A stretch of DNA of 64,000 bases from Rugalucina vietnamica (GCA_964017185.1 OZ024875.1:47261986-47325985); one strand, 5' to 3'; positions 22,588 through 35,400 are shown, counted from the stretch's first letter. A program made the numbers and translations. The notes: generated by a model not told the origin, from the letters alone.

Positions 22588-22884
22588 TATAAGCCTTAAT
22601 TGTTTACTTGGATTGTTATCTTATCAAGCACATTTTGGGTGTCCTGACATCCTAATGTAGGGTAGAAGTCCAATGAAGTGGAGGTAACTTGTCGACCTGT
22701 CAAAAGATGTTGACCGTGGCGTAAAGCATCAATTCAAATAAAACTAAGCATGCAGACTGTTGCATAACATTCAAGTTATACGCTATACGTCTCTAACGTG
22801 TAATGCTGGTTCCGAAAGGCCCTACACGTAAAGGCTCTCATGTAAAAGCGTCGTTGGCCCAACATTAAATTTGGAAATCAATTC

Positions 22885-23110
22885 ACAGTGTCTGCGATGA
22901 CATTTAGAAAATATTTGTCGAAGTTTATGATACCGATAGTCCTGCTGGAGAAGTTTGGCTGTTCAACATTTATTTCGAGCGTTGAAGTCCGCAACATGAT
23001 TGCAGACTCTAGCAAGCCTAACAAGTTGCGAAATGTATACACCATAAGAAGCACGGCAAGGAACGTCACCATCCAAAAACGAAAAATCTACTTAAAATTT
23101 GAGCATGAGT
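22885..23110 (-). pseudogene. Degraded reverse-transcriptase fragment (retroelement Q)
   Basis: On the minus strand, frames matching the FPFLDGDVP...YGVY and VxDFNARNKCL regions of the fragment at 34056-34771 can be followed, with frameshifts. Non-functional. Confidence 0.65.
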
Positions 23111-24867
23111 TACCGACATGACAGACATAATTTGTTGCTTGCCTTCAAATGCTTAATTCAAAAGAAACGGTAGCTACTGGACCTTCCACCCTGACGAGTA
23201 AAATCCAGGATTGTAAATGGCCACGTGCATAATGTTCTTTGCAAACCAGTTTTGTCTAGTTTAATGACATTTAAAATTCAATTGCTGAAGAATCGTAAAT
23301 CTTAACAAAACCGCTTAATTAGGGCTTCTAATGAACCTCATTTTAACGTACTTAGAACATCAAGTTAAAGGTTTGTTGAATTAGCTTTAGCGTCGATGAA
23401 GTTTCAGGTTTCTTACGACGTTTTCACATGCCAGATGACACTATGTTACCATAGTCAGATGATCGATTGTTCTCCTTGTATCTGCCATTTACATGTATTT
23501 GTTATTATTATGTTGTGTTTTTTGTTTCAACTTTGAGGTTTTGGGGTGGAAATTTTGCTCTTAATATCCCGTTTCCATGTGGACAATTATTTTCCTTTTC
23601 CACTGTCTATAACTTTGACTTATGCCTTTTTTATGTTATTTTGCTGTCAACCGACTTCAGGTAGAAACATGCTACATGTAACCATGTATTCGTAAATCGA
23701 TCGTTGTAATTCAATTTTCTGTTTCTTGAAACTTAAGAATCTGCTTAAATTATATTATATACAATTAAGCTATTTTTCTATGCATTCAAAGAAGCTTTAA
23801 TTTAATACCAACTCGCTAATGTCTTTAGCTTCGCTTTAAATATTTATTCAATTTTTCCAATGTTGATAAATTGGAACCACATTCAAGAATAAGACGTTCA
23901 TATTCTGTAAACGTCCTCATATCCCAATCCTACAAAGTATTCTCCTCGACAAAAGTTTTGCTAAATTGTTCTAAAATGATATAGTGCCCATTTTAAGAGC
24001 CTAAAATATATATAGAAAGCATGATTATTACACCAATTTGTTTTAAGGAATTGAAAGCGAAACATGCCGTAAGGAATGGCAGATGTCAAGCAATGTCTTA
24101 GGTTTTCAGTTTTAGAAATTAAGTTTTCTTGTGTTAACAGCGTTTCAAACTTTTGAATTCTGTGTGACATGTGTGTTGTGTTTGAATAGAATATGTCCCC
24201 GGATGATTTCAAAGGAAAAGATTGTTGGAAAGATATGTAGACAAGGACTGAAAAGCTATCATAAAGCACTGACATTGCTTGACAAGAGAGTTAGAAGAAG
24301 TCATATAAGTTTTGCTAAACGTTTGGCGATGTGTGTGCTTAACAAAGAATGATGTAATGTATGCAAATCATTCGGGGTACTAAACTGTATGTTCATAGCA
24401 TCGTGGATGATGGTCAGTATGCAAATAAGAAAAGCTTCATGCCTCTGGACTTGACTGAAAAATGTGTTGACTGGGACGTTGAGCCATAATCAAACCAAAC
24501 AATGCTTTAAAAGTGTTCGAGATTATTGAGATGATTACCTTACGCCGTCATTAATAATTTCCATAAATCTAATCACTCAGTGACAACCATTTAACACGAA
24601 GCGTCTGCGAGATTAATGTTTAACACTATTGTCCATCTCAAGGGAAATAGTTCGGACAATAAACGTACAGAGGTGAAGCAGACGGTATTGTTACGCGCAA
24701 GTTCAAAAAGTGACTCAAGTCACCACAATGGCTAGGGGCTTGCCCAATATACGTTCGTTATTCGTATATGCATATTTTTCAAACTGAGTGCTGTCAAAAT
24801 GAAAGTCGCCAAAACCATTGATATCTTACACAAAATTGTCGACAACTTATTAAATATTGTTTTGCAT

Positions 24868-25245
24868 GATGGCAAATACACATATTGTTAAAAAGAAGAG
24901 ACAAATCGTCCTTACATCGAATCGATTGTTTACTGCATATACTAGTAACGCCCAGAATCGACGAATCTGTCAAAATGCCAGTTCTTCAAGTCAACACATG
25001 CACATCCAGTGGTGCCACAAATTGAGTCTGATTTGGCCATTAGGTCATCATGAGATCTCTTACATCTGATTCAGATATGCTATTCATCTCGGCTATCGAA
25101 GCTGGACAGGGGCAGAAATTAAACTGTGTACACATGGTCAGCGCAGAATCCACGGCATTTGACGCTGCTCTGATAGTAACAGCTGCATTCTTCATATAGA
25201 TCCAGTAACGTAGAAAGCGAGGTCTTTTGTGACTTCAATCTCCAC
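24868..25245 (-). pseudogene. Broken 3' fragment of the 39748-46492 gene
   Basis: High nucleotide identity to the last part of the large exon and 3' flank of the minus-strand gene (39660-39970), then a jump to sequence matching about 40146-40180, so roughly 180 bp are missing. In the frame of the parent it reads MNSISESDVRDLM, then meets an in-frame stop at 25040-25042 (TTA to TAA), and a one-base deletion follows before the terminal Cys cluster. It lies in copy 1 of the segmental duplication in the same order and orientation as the intact gene. Not functional. Confidence 0.85.
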
Positions 25246-26602
25246 CATTGTTATGCAACGTTACGTAGATGAAACAATGGACAAGAAAAGTTTGCATTAT
25301 CAACAAAATCTACTGCTATGGTGGCGAATTTTGAGGAGTCATTCTGCGGAGTGATTGCTTAGCTGTTGAAAAAATAAACAAAATGGCGGAAAGCAAATCT
25401 CCTCACATCGGGTGAGGTTTTCGCGAAATTTGTCGGCTTTTGTTGCAACTACCCCGTGTCCAAAAATAAACCGATTTATCACGCTCGGACCGTAAGCAGA
25501 TGAAAGGGCTCGCTGAAAGCTCGCCCTTTCATTGCTTACTAATCCTCGGTTTATTTTGGTCATGGGGTAATTATTTACTATATATTTCAACGCCTTCTAG
25601 ATATTTACTATATATTCAAACACCTTCTTCTCTAAAACCACTTGACCAATCAAAGCCAAATTTTATATGAATTAAAATATAACTGATATCCTTTAAGAGC
25701 AGTGAGCATATTAATGAGAAAAGGATGGGCGATACCGCTGTATCGGCTACTTAAGCCTCTTCAGTGACCCTTTAGATTTGGCAAAATGGGACCATAGCAA
25801 AACACTGTAATTTTGAAACTTTCAGAAGGATAGTCGATATCAAGACTAGTAGTCTCGAAACAAAGCCAAATATATAAAACTCTGGTTGGAAAATGATTCT
25901 AAACCGATAATGAATTTCTGGTTTCTCAGAATACCCTCGCTGAATTCAAAAGACCAAAAGGAAACTATACTATGGATGATGTACGGGGAGACGTTTTAGG
26001 GCCACCACACGACACAACACGAGCCGCAATATTAGCAATTAAAATAAAACTGATATCCTTTTAGAGCAGTTAGCATATTAATGAGAAAGTGATGGGCCAT
26101 ACCACGGTTTCAGCTACTTCAGCATCTAAAGGAAAAGGGAACAAATGTGTATATAAATAATCCAAGTCACATGACCTTATTGTTCCTATACAAAATTAAC
26201 CATGCACTAAGAGATCAGTTTGCCTGTTTGAGTACAACGTCATGGCTTTTGCATGTCTGTGACACAGTAAATTTGACAGACTTTTGATAGACGGATGGCT
26301 ACCTTGTTGGGAAAGAGCTAGTCATCTTGTATCATTCGTGTTGTAACATTGTGTTTTTCTGTACTGTACATTCATTCTCTGACTCCAAGCAGTTTAGGAT
26401 TTTAAATTTGGTGTCTTCTATTCCTACTTTATAAACAGCCCAGATTGTATCGGCACAGCCAGTCATCCTAACCACACTGCCCGAGGCAAATTTAAGACTG
26501 AATGTCATCAGCAGATTTCGCTCACCATCAGCTAACCCCTATAAAAGTAGCGATTAATGAAGAAAGCTGTTTCTCTCATAAGTGTGTTAATTTGGCTTGT
26601 GA
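25246..26602. other. Non-coding; dispersed repeat fragments
   Basis: A block ACTGATATCCTTTAAGAGCA...CATATTAATGAGAAA at about 25680 recurs at about 26047. The GATGATGTACGGGGAGACG stretch near 25976 is found inverted at about 39110. No gene seen. Confidence 0.5.
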
Positions 26603-27330
26603 TTTAAGCCCCTATCTCACTGGGATGCGACAACCGGAGACTAGTTCGCGAATAGTTCGCGACTATTACGCGACAAAGATTAACGATATAAACAAAACTT
26701 TCATGTTGCAGTCTCATTGAATAAACATTTATGCGACAAATTCGCGAATTTCGGTCTAAGTTTGAAAATATATCTCACGACTGTCGCGCGATAGTCGCGC
26801 GACTGTCGCACGACAGTCGCGCGACATTCGTGAGAGTGTCTCACGACTTTCCCGCGAATGTATCTTATTTTCATTTTAATTCGTACGACAGTCGCGCGAC
26901 ATTCGTGCGAGTGTCGCACGACATTCGTATGAATGACGCTAAGTTTTATTTTCTCGCCAGATAGTCGCGAGTTTTTCGCATGTTGTCTCAAGACTGTCGC
27001 GCGACCGTCGTGCGACACTCGCATGACATTCGTACGAGTGTCGCGAAAATTTCGCATTGTAAATTCGCCAAAATTTCGCGGCGACAGGCTCGCGACATTC
27101 GCACGAACGTCGCGCGACCGTCGCACGACCGTCGCGCGACAGTCTTGCGAAATATTTTGGGAAAAAAAATCGCATCCAATTTTTAAACATGTTTAAAACC
27201 TTCGCGACCAGTTCGCGACTAGTTCGCGACACGTGAAAATTCTCACGACACTCGCACGAATGTCGTGCGAAAGTGCCGCGACTAAATTCGCGTAACAGTC
27301 GCGAGGAATTCGCATGCCAGTGAGATACTT
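26603..27330. repeat. Motif-filled cassette 1 (CGCGAC words)
   Basis: Bounded by inverted TATCTCACTGGGATGCGA and TCGCATGCCAGTGAGATA. The interior is dominated by TCGCGCGAC, TCGCACGAC, TCGTGAGA and similar words in both orientations, so several frames on both strands give Arg-rich ORFs (for example RATVVRQSRD repeats). These ORFs are by-products of the repeat and not proteins. It has the layout of a non-autonomous transposon made almost wholly of binding-site-like repeats. Confidence 0.8.
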
Positions 27331-28175
27331 GCTTAAAGGCCTAGGTGCATGAACCATCGAAATCGGCCCTGTAAACGCGGGAAAAATCAAAATTAATTAT
27401 GACTAGGTATGTTGATGTTAGTCATACATTCAAACATTCTAGTTTCAGAAACCGTTTAAATTTTCAGGCTGCGTCCATTGACATGCATGTAGTATGCCCT
27501 CAAAGTTACCAAGGTTAGGGCATTTTTGTGATTTTCCGTCGATTTCGGGCCATTTGGGACCTAAACAAACATAGAGCGCATCGAGGTTACAACACCATTT
27601 TTTTTCACAAACAAGTCCATTTATCGATAGAAACCGGTAGCCAAAATATAAAATTGTAACCTACATGCGCTCATAGTTAAAAAAAACTTTACCCATATTT
27701 TCCCGGTTATTTCAGCACACGTAACGTTACAAACGGCGCGGAAAAATAACGCGCTAATAATGGACGTCACGCGATATTATAATTGACGTCAGACTCACGT
27801 TCACGCACCTTGCGCACCTTACGATAAGAAAGTATTGATAGAAAGATAATGTTTGCCGTATATACCTACCATCAGGTAGAATTCTGTCTTTCTTTTGTCT
27901 GAGGTGATTTTCTTTCGATCCATGATAGTTACTTTCTTATCGCAAGGTGAGCGATTTTTAATTGTTTTCTTAAACCATCGCAAAATATGCTCCTGTCTAT
28001 GATTTGAGAAACCCACTTCAATGTAGCTTTACAAAATCACCATAAAGGCTTTTTAACGAAACTTTTACTCAAACTCAATAACTAGAAACAATGTGTTCAT
28101 TGTCAGTGCGCCCATTGCTACAAAGACAGATTGTTGCTACACGATCACCAATTTCGTGAGTTTACTGCTTAGTTT
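27331..28175. other. Non-coding; small hairpin at 27813-27948
   Basis: The CTTACGATAAGAAAGTA block at 27819 is inverted at about 27929 (TACTTTCTTATCGCAAG), forming a stem of about 17 bp with a loop of about 95 nt. Nothing else recognised. Confidence 0.5.
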
Positions 28176-28760
28176 ACGCCTCGGTTACATTTGGCCTAAG
28201 ATTAATTTGCAATGATCGTACGATGCCATTTTTTGTGTGCTGTCTCCTCCGCAGTGTGACCCTACGATGCCCCTACGATTCTATGGCTTCCTACGCTCTC
28301 CGTAGCCTCTACGATTTTGTAATAGTCTGCATTTTGACAATAGTTTAAAAATCGTACAACGGTAGCCCGTAGTGGCATAGCACGGGTGCCGTACGGAGAC
28401 CCTGCGATGATCTTGCAGTCACCGCACGATTTTTGTATTTTGATTTGGGGACAAAAATCGTACGACGGTCGTAGGGAGACCGCAAGGGTTCAGTCAGCAT
28501 TCATAGGGACTCCGTACCGGGACATCGCACGGGATCGCACGGGCTTCGTACGATCGCCACTTAAAGTGTGCGGAGACCATACGATTACCGTACGATCTCG
28601 TTGCGATTTTTTCAGAGAACTTCGACGAAAACCACAACAAGAAATCGAAGGCATACGATGCCTGTGTGTATTCGTTACCACAGACGTCGTAGCACAAAGA
28701 CACCTACGATGTATACACTTGACACTCGTACCGTGGCGGGAGGGGCATGCAACCTAGGTA
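28176..28760. repeat. Motif-filled cassette 2 (CGTACGAT words)
   Basis: Dense in CCTACGAT, TCGTACGA, CCGTACGG, GCACGGG and similar words in both orientations, and GC-rich compared with the flanks. The left edge is near GGTTACATTTGGCCTA. The right edge is unclear. Overlapping ORFs on both strands are artefacts. Confidence 0.7.
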
Positions 28761-29145
28761 TAAGCCATTGCATAAACTCAATGTCTTGGTACAGTGGTCG
28801 CATTGTTTATTATCACCTCCACGTGACCAGCATTGTCCCGTTCATCTGTTTAATTGACGGAAGACGGTACCAAAATGACCTTGGCCACGATACGTATTGG
28901 CATTATACCACGCTTCTAGTCTTAACTAACTTGTACTATGCATGACACCGTATTGGCGAAAATTATATACAAAATGAAACAAAACTGTCCCACTGAAATC
29001 ACATAGATATTTCACCAAAAGAAAAATATCATTTGCAAATAATTGAATATTGAACACAAAAAAACAACGAAAGTTTTCCATTTACATTGATCTTCTGTCC
29101 ATTTGCCTAGTCCCAGTAAGTTTTACCCATTAAATAGCATTTTAC
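28761..29145. other. No recognisable feature
   Basis: AT-rich, non-coding. Confidence 0.4.
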
Positions 29146-30176
29146 CATTTTTTCCCATTCAAATGCATTGGCGACCTAAGCTGACCTTGCCGTAAAATAG
29201 GTCAAGGTCTTCCTAGGGTCATGATTTATATCAACTATGATGGGCCCGCGTCCCTGATGCTACACACCAAGTTTCGTGGAAATCGGCCCTCTGGTTCTGG
29301 AGAAGAAGATTTTAAAGCTTTTTGCTATTTATAGCCATGGCGGCCATCTTGGTCATGTGACCTGGACCATTTATAAAAACTTTCATTCTCCCTTCCTAAG
29401 TATGCTCCACATGAAGTTTGGCTTTGATTGGCCAAGCGGTTTCAGAGGAGAAGATCTTTGAAATTGTGAACGACGGACGACGGACGCCGGACGGACGCCG
29501 GAGCATGGGTATACGATAAGCTCACCTGTGACCAGAATGCCTATGATTTTGAAACTTGGCACGAAGCAGCAGACAATGGAGCTCTACAAAGTTTGTATAA
29601 ATCATGACCCTGGGATGACCTTGGCCTATTTTACGGCAAGGTCAACTTAGTTCACTAATGCATTCGAATGGGAAAAAATAGTAAAATGGAATTAGATGGA
29701 GGAAACTTGCTGGGAGTATGCAAATGGACAGAAAATATATGTTTATGGAAAAATGTTTGACCCCAGAAGGTTGCCTGCCCCTGCCCTGGGGCTATGTACA
29801 TGTATATGACCATAATATTCAAACATCTACTTCTCTGAAACCGCTATACCAATAAAAGCCAAACTTTAAGTGGAGCATTGTCAGGAAGAGGGAATGAAAA
29901 TTTATATAAAAGGTCAAGGTCACATGACCAAGATGGCTGCAATGGCTATAAATAGCAAAAACCTTTAAAAATCTTTTTCTCTAGAACCAGAAGAACCAGA
30001 ATGCCTATGATTTTGAAACTTGGCATGAAGCATCAGGCAATTGAGCTTTATAACGTTTATATAAATCATGACCCTGGGATTACATTGGGCCATTTTATTG
30101 CAAGGTCAACTTAAGTCACATATCCCAGATCTCAGGTGAGCGTTTATAGGACCATTGGTCCTCTGGTTATTTATCT
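29146..30176. repeat. Compound interspersed repeat with inverted and direct copies
   Basis: The block ATGCATTGGCGACC...AGGGTCATGATTTATA at 29165-29240 is inverted at 29590-29670, and that inverted block is repeated directly at about 30005-30115. A GGACGACGGACGCCGG run lies at 29473-29505 and a GGACCATTGGTCC palindrome closes the unit at 30150. This looks like several fused copies of one repeat family; the ORF at 29276 is inside it. Confidence 0.7.
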
Positions 30177-30261
30177 ATTTGTTATAGTTTCGTAGAATAG
30201 GACAAAACCGGCCGACTGTTATTACGTCACTTACTTACAATGATGTCACTGCTTTATCACA

Positions 30262-30362
30262 GTATAAGTACCTGATTGTTAATTTTGTTTATCCCACCTC
30301 GGTTTTTAGAGAGGGAATATCTTTCTTATTGTGCCTTTTCCTGATCATTGCCTACCTTTACC
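30262..30362 (+). mobile_element. Retroelement Q tail fragment
   Basis: AGTATAAGTACCTGATTG to TTGCCTACC, matching the last 100 bp of the tail. It is inserted in segmental copy 2 and absent from copy 1. Confidence 0.7.
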
Positions 30363-31580
30363 TTCTGATTCGTTTAAAATAATTTTACAATATTCTTAAC
30401 AACATCTCTTTGAACGTGTTTGAAAAAGTAGTTCTTTGGCTAGCACTGAAGACAAACGGTGTCAAATTACATGTATGAGTTTGAATTGCCATGCATTGGG
30501 TTTTTAGTAAACGCACAGGTTTATGGTATATATTGTATCTGTAATGGTTGTTTTCACCGATGTCTTTTTATTTTTTTTCTTTCTATCTTTTTTTTTTCAA
30601 ACAAGTGTACAATGTTACACCAAAAGAAGACAAATTATGGCCAAAGTAACTGAATGGTTCTTTTATTACTTCTTAATCTTTAAATTGGTTATGGTGGCCA
30701 AACTTAAATTTCCTACTTTTCCACAATCCAAATCTCTGGTCAACCCTGAAGAGAACCAACAAAAGGCGACCAATCTGCTGATTTCAATTGTATACCAATC
30801 TAACTTGCTTTATAAATCAATCACCACATGAAAATTGTCAGGAAGATTATTTCTATGTTGGCAAGTTGATAGGGTAATCTCTTCACTACTTCACAAAGAA
30901 GTCAACAGTTCATCAATGAATTTATATAGATTGTTTTCAACATTAGAAAAAAAACTTAGGTGTTATTTTGGCCATACTTTGAGTTCCCCAGCTGTAATGT
31001 TACACTCTTATGGATGTTTTGCCTTCATTAAGTCAGGATGAACATTAGTTTCAATGGCAGGCATAACCATTAAGGTAGCTATCGGACCTTCCATTCCCGA
31101 CGAGAACCATCTATTACAAATGAGCATGACGTTAAAAACAACACAAGGTTCGAAATCAAGGAGTATAAATGATTACGTGCATAATAATCATAATATTCTG
31201 TGTAAACCAGTTCTGTCTTGTTTGACGACATGTAACTTTACGAATTTTAATTCTTAAGAATCTTAAATCTTAACAAAGCCGCTTAATTAGGGCTTCTAAT
31301 GAACCCCTATTTTAAGCAGTTAGAACATCAATGGGGATTGATTGCACTTACTTGATGGTTTGTTGAATTAGCGTTAGCTTCGGTGCAGGTTAAGGTTTCT
31401 TACGATGTTTTAACATGCGAGATGGCACTATGTTATAAATACCAGAGCTTAGATTATGCTTCATTCGTCTATGACAACCCTAACAACGCGTACAGAAACA
31501 AACAAATCGTTAAATTTCATCGCCTATTTTCAGGTTTAGTATGATTTTCTGGATATTGACGTTTTGTTGAGCATACAAAT

Positions 31581-31814
31581 GAGCCGCCTCGTGGGAAAAC
31601 CAACAATCTGCATAGGCGAAAACAAAGACGCAGATCAGCTTCGCGGTAACCGCGAAGCTGATCAGCGCCTTTGTTTTCGCTACACGGATAGTACAATTCC
31701 TCTTCTACTTAAAACCGAAATTTCAAGCTTCTTGCTCTTTTCTGTGCTTGTACAGGTCAGTTTGTGTCGGACCTGTTCGGAAACCACATTGTTGGTTTTC
31801 CCACGAGGCGGCTC
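31581..31814 (+). mobile_element. Family D fold-back element, copy 2
   Basis: Ends GAGCCGCCTCGTGGGAAAAC and GTTTTCCCACGAGGCGGCTC. The left half holds a strong hairpin, GATCAGCTTCGCGGTAACC and its inverse. Flanks are AAAT and AATT. The 142-codon ORF starting at 31564 runs through it and is not a gene. Confidence 0.88.
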
Positions 31815-32414
31815 AATTATGGTTCTGTTTGATTTTGTTTGGTCCTTATTTCAGCTGTGCCCCGTATACATAACTGAATGCCCACCGTTTGGGAGAGAAC
31901 AGCTCACTCGCATGACCAATAATACTCCTTGTTTCAGCCATTTACTTGTTATTTTAGTTTTGTCTGGCCAACCTTGTGCTTTGCGATGGTAATTTGACTT
32001 GTAGTATGTAGGTTCCTTGTGAACTATTTTAACTATTAATGTTTCTATTACTTTGACATATCATTCTGTTATGGAGTTCAGACAGACAGATGCTAAGCAT
32101 GTATAAATCTATCTCAGTAATCCAATTTTCTTTTTCTTGAAATTTAAGAAGGCTGCTAAAATCATATTATGTAAATGAAATTAAGCTATTTTTCTTTACA
32201 TTCGAAGAAATTTTAATTCAATACCAAATAGCTGATATCTTTAGTTTCGCTTTATTAAAGGTATGTTATATTTTACAATGCTGGTGAATTAAGCACAAGT
32301 CTTAGAATAAAACGCACAAATTCTGTAAACCTCCTCACTTCCCAATCTTACAAAGTATACCCCTCGACAAAAGTTAAGCATATTCTATAAATATAAAGTG
32401 CTGAAGTTAAATGT

Positions 32415-32920
32415 TATACAATACACTTCATAAGAATAATTCAACAAGCAAATTCAGAGAATGTATGCCTATACAATACACATCATAAGAATAATTCAAC
32501 AAGCAAATTCAGAGAATGTATGCCCCCCCCCCTCCAAATTCAGAGAATTTATGCCCCACCCCACATTGATTGTTTTAATTAATGTATATCCAAACGACAT
32601 ACATTTTCTTAGTGTAAATGCCCAAAACACGAATAAGTTCAAACTGCGAAATGATTGATACAAATTGGTCAAGACAACTGTAAAGTTTCAAACGAATCGG
32701 AATAAAACTGTAGGAGGAGTTGTGCTTACAAGGTACCCTGTTTGTCAATTCACTTTCATTGTCAAAAATGACTAAGTTCAAATTGCGAAAAAAAAGTGCC
32801 AAAATTAATCTCTATGTGTTATATATGTATCCAAATAACATGCACACCTTAAAGCATGGCAAGACATCTGTAAAGTTTCAAAATAATCGGAATAAAACTG
32901 TAGGAGGTTATGCACAAAAG
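32415..32920. repeat. Local direct repeats
   Basis: AAGAATAATTCAACAAGC...AGAGAATGTATGCC occurs twice about 55 bp apart (32433, 32488). GTAAAGTTTCAAACGAATCGG...AACTGTAGGAGG at 32681 recurs at 32871. No coding evidence. Confidence 0.7.
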
Positions 32921-33601
32921 GTACATACATGTACTACGGAAAGACGGAGAGCAGAAAACTATGTCCCTCCGCTTTTCTTCGAAAAGCTGGGAGACAACAA
33001 AATATTTTATGAAATAGGAATGGAAACATGTCGTAGCAAATAACAAATGAAAAACGCGCCTTAGATTATCAGTTTCAGAAATTAACTATATATACAATGT
33101 ACGTTTTCTAATCCACTAATTCATTATAACCAATGCTTCAAACAGTGTGTTGTGTGTTCTGTGTCTGAAATCATCCCATGTTTGGAACACCAAAAAGTCT
33201 AAAATGCTATTGTCAAACACTGACATTTCTGGAAAGGACAATATGGCAAGGGAACAATAGCAAAATTACAATGGTATGTTAAAATTTTGGCAAGGGGCAA
33301 ACTTAGGAATACAGTAGGATATGTAAGAACTGAGCATTTAATAATGTGATGATCTAAAATACGGGGTGCTTAAAGTATATGCCCAAAGCATGATGATCAT
33401 TCGCTGATGATGGGCAGTATGCAAATAAAATGCCTTTGGTTGGGATTTGAACTTAATTCCATCGTAATTTTGTGTAACATGTTTTCGGCAGTTGAACACA
33501 ATGTTTGTTTTATTTTATTTTCTTTATTTATAAAATCGAGAAACGGTAATCGGCGTCCAAAGGGAAATCGGCGTCACGGTAAAAGTGACTTGTCTTCATG
33601 T

Positions 33602-33887
33602 CATCAGGAAAACATGTCCGTGCAATGAATACCCGAGTAAACCCCACTTTTATATAGTAAAACTGGGGTTTGCAGGGGTATACCTATTTTTCTTATTTTT
33701 GCTCCAAAACATAGATTGTGGGTACTCGTTAGAACCGCCTCGCCGAGGCCGAGGCGGTTCTAACGTGTACCCACAATCTATGTTTTGAGCAAAAATAAAG
33801 AAAAATATTAAATTTTTTCAGCTGAAAATTTTCCATTTTTAAAGCTAAAAAAATCTCCGTTTATTGCATGGGCAAGTTTACGTAATG
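33602..33887 (+). repeat. Family A fold-back element, copy 5
   Basis: CATCAGGAAAACATGTCC to GGGCAAGTTTACGTAATG, with the full central hairpin CCGCCTCGCCGAGGCCGAGG. The short ORF inside is an artefact. Confidence 0.88.
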
Positions 33888-34055
33888 TTACATCATCTGT
33901 TTATTCTGTCCGCATCTCTGTTGTGTCCATTGCCTTTGGCTTTGGCTAAGACAAGTCGAATGTCTACCTAGTTGGGTAAGAGCTAGTCATCCCGCTTTTC
34001 GGGTGTGCTGAGGAAAAAAAGTTTTATCGAGGCTTTTAATTCGACTTCTGGGTAG

Positions 34056-34771
34056 TAGCTCGATGACCTTTTGAACATTTACAACCCTTATTTTGAAGGT
34101 ATGGTCAATCAAATTTATGCACCTGAGTTACAGTTGAACAAAGCCAATATCTTAGATACCGAAGCCCCCTTTTTAGATTTCCATCTTTCTGTTGCAAATG
34201 GATTTGTTTCTTCTAAAATTTATGATAAGCGCGATGACTTTGATTTTGATATAGTAAATTTTCCGTTTTTGGATGGTGACGTTCCTCGTCGTGCTTCTTA
34301 TGGTGTATATATATACATTTCTCAGCTTATTAGGTTTGCTAGAGTCTACAATCATGTTACGGACTTCAACGCTCGAAATAAATGTTTAACGGCCAAACTT
34401 CTCCAACAGGGTTATCATAAACTTCGAAAAACATTTTCTCAATTTTATCATAGACACTATGAATTGATTTCCAAATTTAATGTTGGGTTAAAGACACTCT
34501 GCCTACTTGTACCTTTTTCGGTAAGGGCCTTTCAGAACCAGAATTTCATGGTGACTTGGTTTACAAATTTAAGAAACTTATAGGAAGGAATGATTTTACT
34601 TTTCAGTTCAGAAAAATCATTACACGTTACAGACGTATAGGTTATAACTTGAATGTTATGCGACAGTCTGCATACTTAGTTTTTAACCCAATCATGGTTG
34701 ATAACTATGCTGCCTTCTTTAATTGCACGCCGGTGGGTCGGGCTTCAGACTCTATGATGGCCCCGACATGA
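34056..34771 (+). pseudogene. Reverse-transcriptase C-terminal fragment (retroelement Q)
   Basis: The frame begins inside catalytic motif C: [stop]-LDDLLNIYNPYF. The Tyr codon expected before LDD is TAG at 34056-34058. Then come LDFHL, SSKIYDKRDDFDFDIVNFPF, GDVPRR, YGVYI and DFNARNKCLTAKLL. The frame shifts near 34500-34560 and then gives FQFRKIITRYRRIGYNLN and AAFFNCTPVGRASDSMM before the stop at 34771. It is the end of a reverse transcriptase of unassigned clade, without an endonuclease in view. Full-length relatives carry palm motifs A and B upstream; here the element is 5'-truncated, so it is dead. Confidence 0.85.
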
Positions 34772-35400
34772 AGCTATTCATTTTAGTTGGTTAGGGCCGG
34801 AGCATCTTCTCTGTTGCTTGACCCACCAGGGTCCAACTGGTGTTTTTCTTTTGCTCCGGAGTTAGTAAGTTATTCGGCGCCCAGGGATCTCCATCGTCGG
34901 GCAGCTTACTTAATATGCTGATTCCTCGTTTTTGAATCATCAGGATGTTTATCATGATTTATCTGCTTGTTCTTGATAATTCATTGACTAGTTAGAGATT
35001 CACCACGAGGACCGAAGAACTAACTAAATGTTATGAACCACTGCAGAAGCTGAGGGTGAGGTTATGGCCATGTAAAATCGATTAAAGCCCGCCAGTGATT
35101 TTATATTACTGGTCGTTCCAATGCGATACTTCAGTGGTGGTTCTTTTTGTTTTATGTCTTGGTGTTTAAAATGTTTGTGCTGTTGGCTCCTTGTATGTTC
35201 GTATGTTTTCATATTTTAGTTAAGTTTAGGTAACTGAGTGGCCACCCCTATTTGAAAAATAGCTGCTCATTCGGCTTATGATATGTTTTCATGGTATAAG
35301 TACCTGATTGTTAATTTAGTTTTTTCCCATCTCGGTTTTTGGAGTGGGAATCTTTTTCTGATTGCACCTTTTCCTGATCTTTGCATACTTGTACCTTTTT
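34772..35400 (+). mobile_element. Retroelement Q 3' UTR, copy 3
   Basis: Directly follows the reverse-transcriptase stop, which shows that the repeated tail found at 15959, 20701 and 36540 belongs to this retroelement. Ends TTTGCATACTTGTACC. Confidence 0.85.

Larger units (their letters stand above)
21690..25245 (+). repeat. Segmental duplication, copy 1
   Basis: Collinear with 30183-40180 in the same orientation. Matching blocks are 21690-21950 with 30183-30520, 23150-23460 with 31070-31440, 23690-24020 with 32107-32400, 24080-24430 with 33042-33450, 24440-24800 with 35470-36240 and 24868-25200 with 39660-39970. Copy 2 has been expanded by insertions. Confidence 0.8.

Noticed and set aside
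26701-27232. Cluster of overlapping Arg-rich ORFs on both strands
   Set aside because: They come from the CGCGAC word repeats of cassette 1, which stay open in several frames at once; no independent coding signal.
28386-28945. Two 120-codon ORFs as genes
   Set aside because: They overlap cassette 2 in different frames and consist of motif repeats.
31564-31992. 142-codon ORF as a gene
   Set aside because: It runs through a family D fold-back element and has no domain or splice context.
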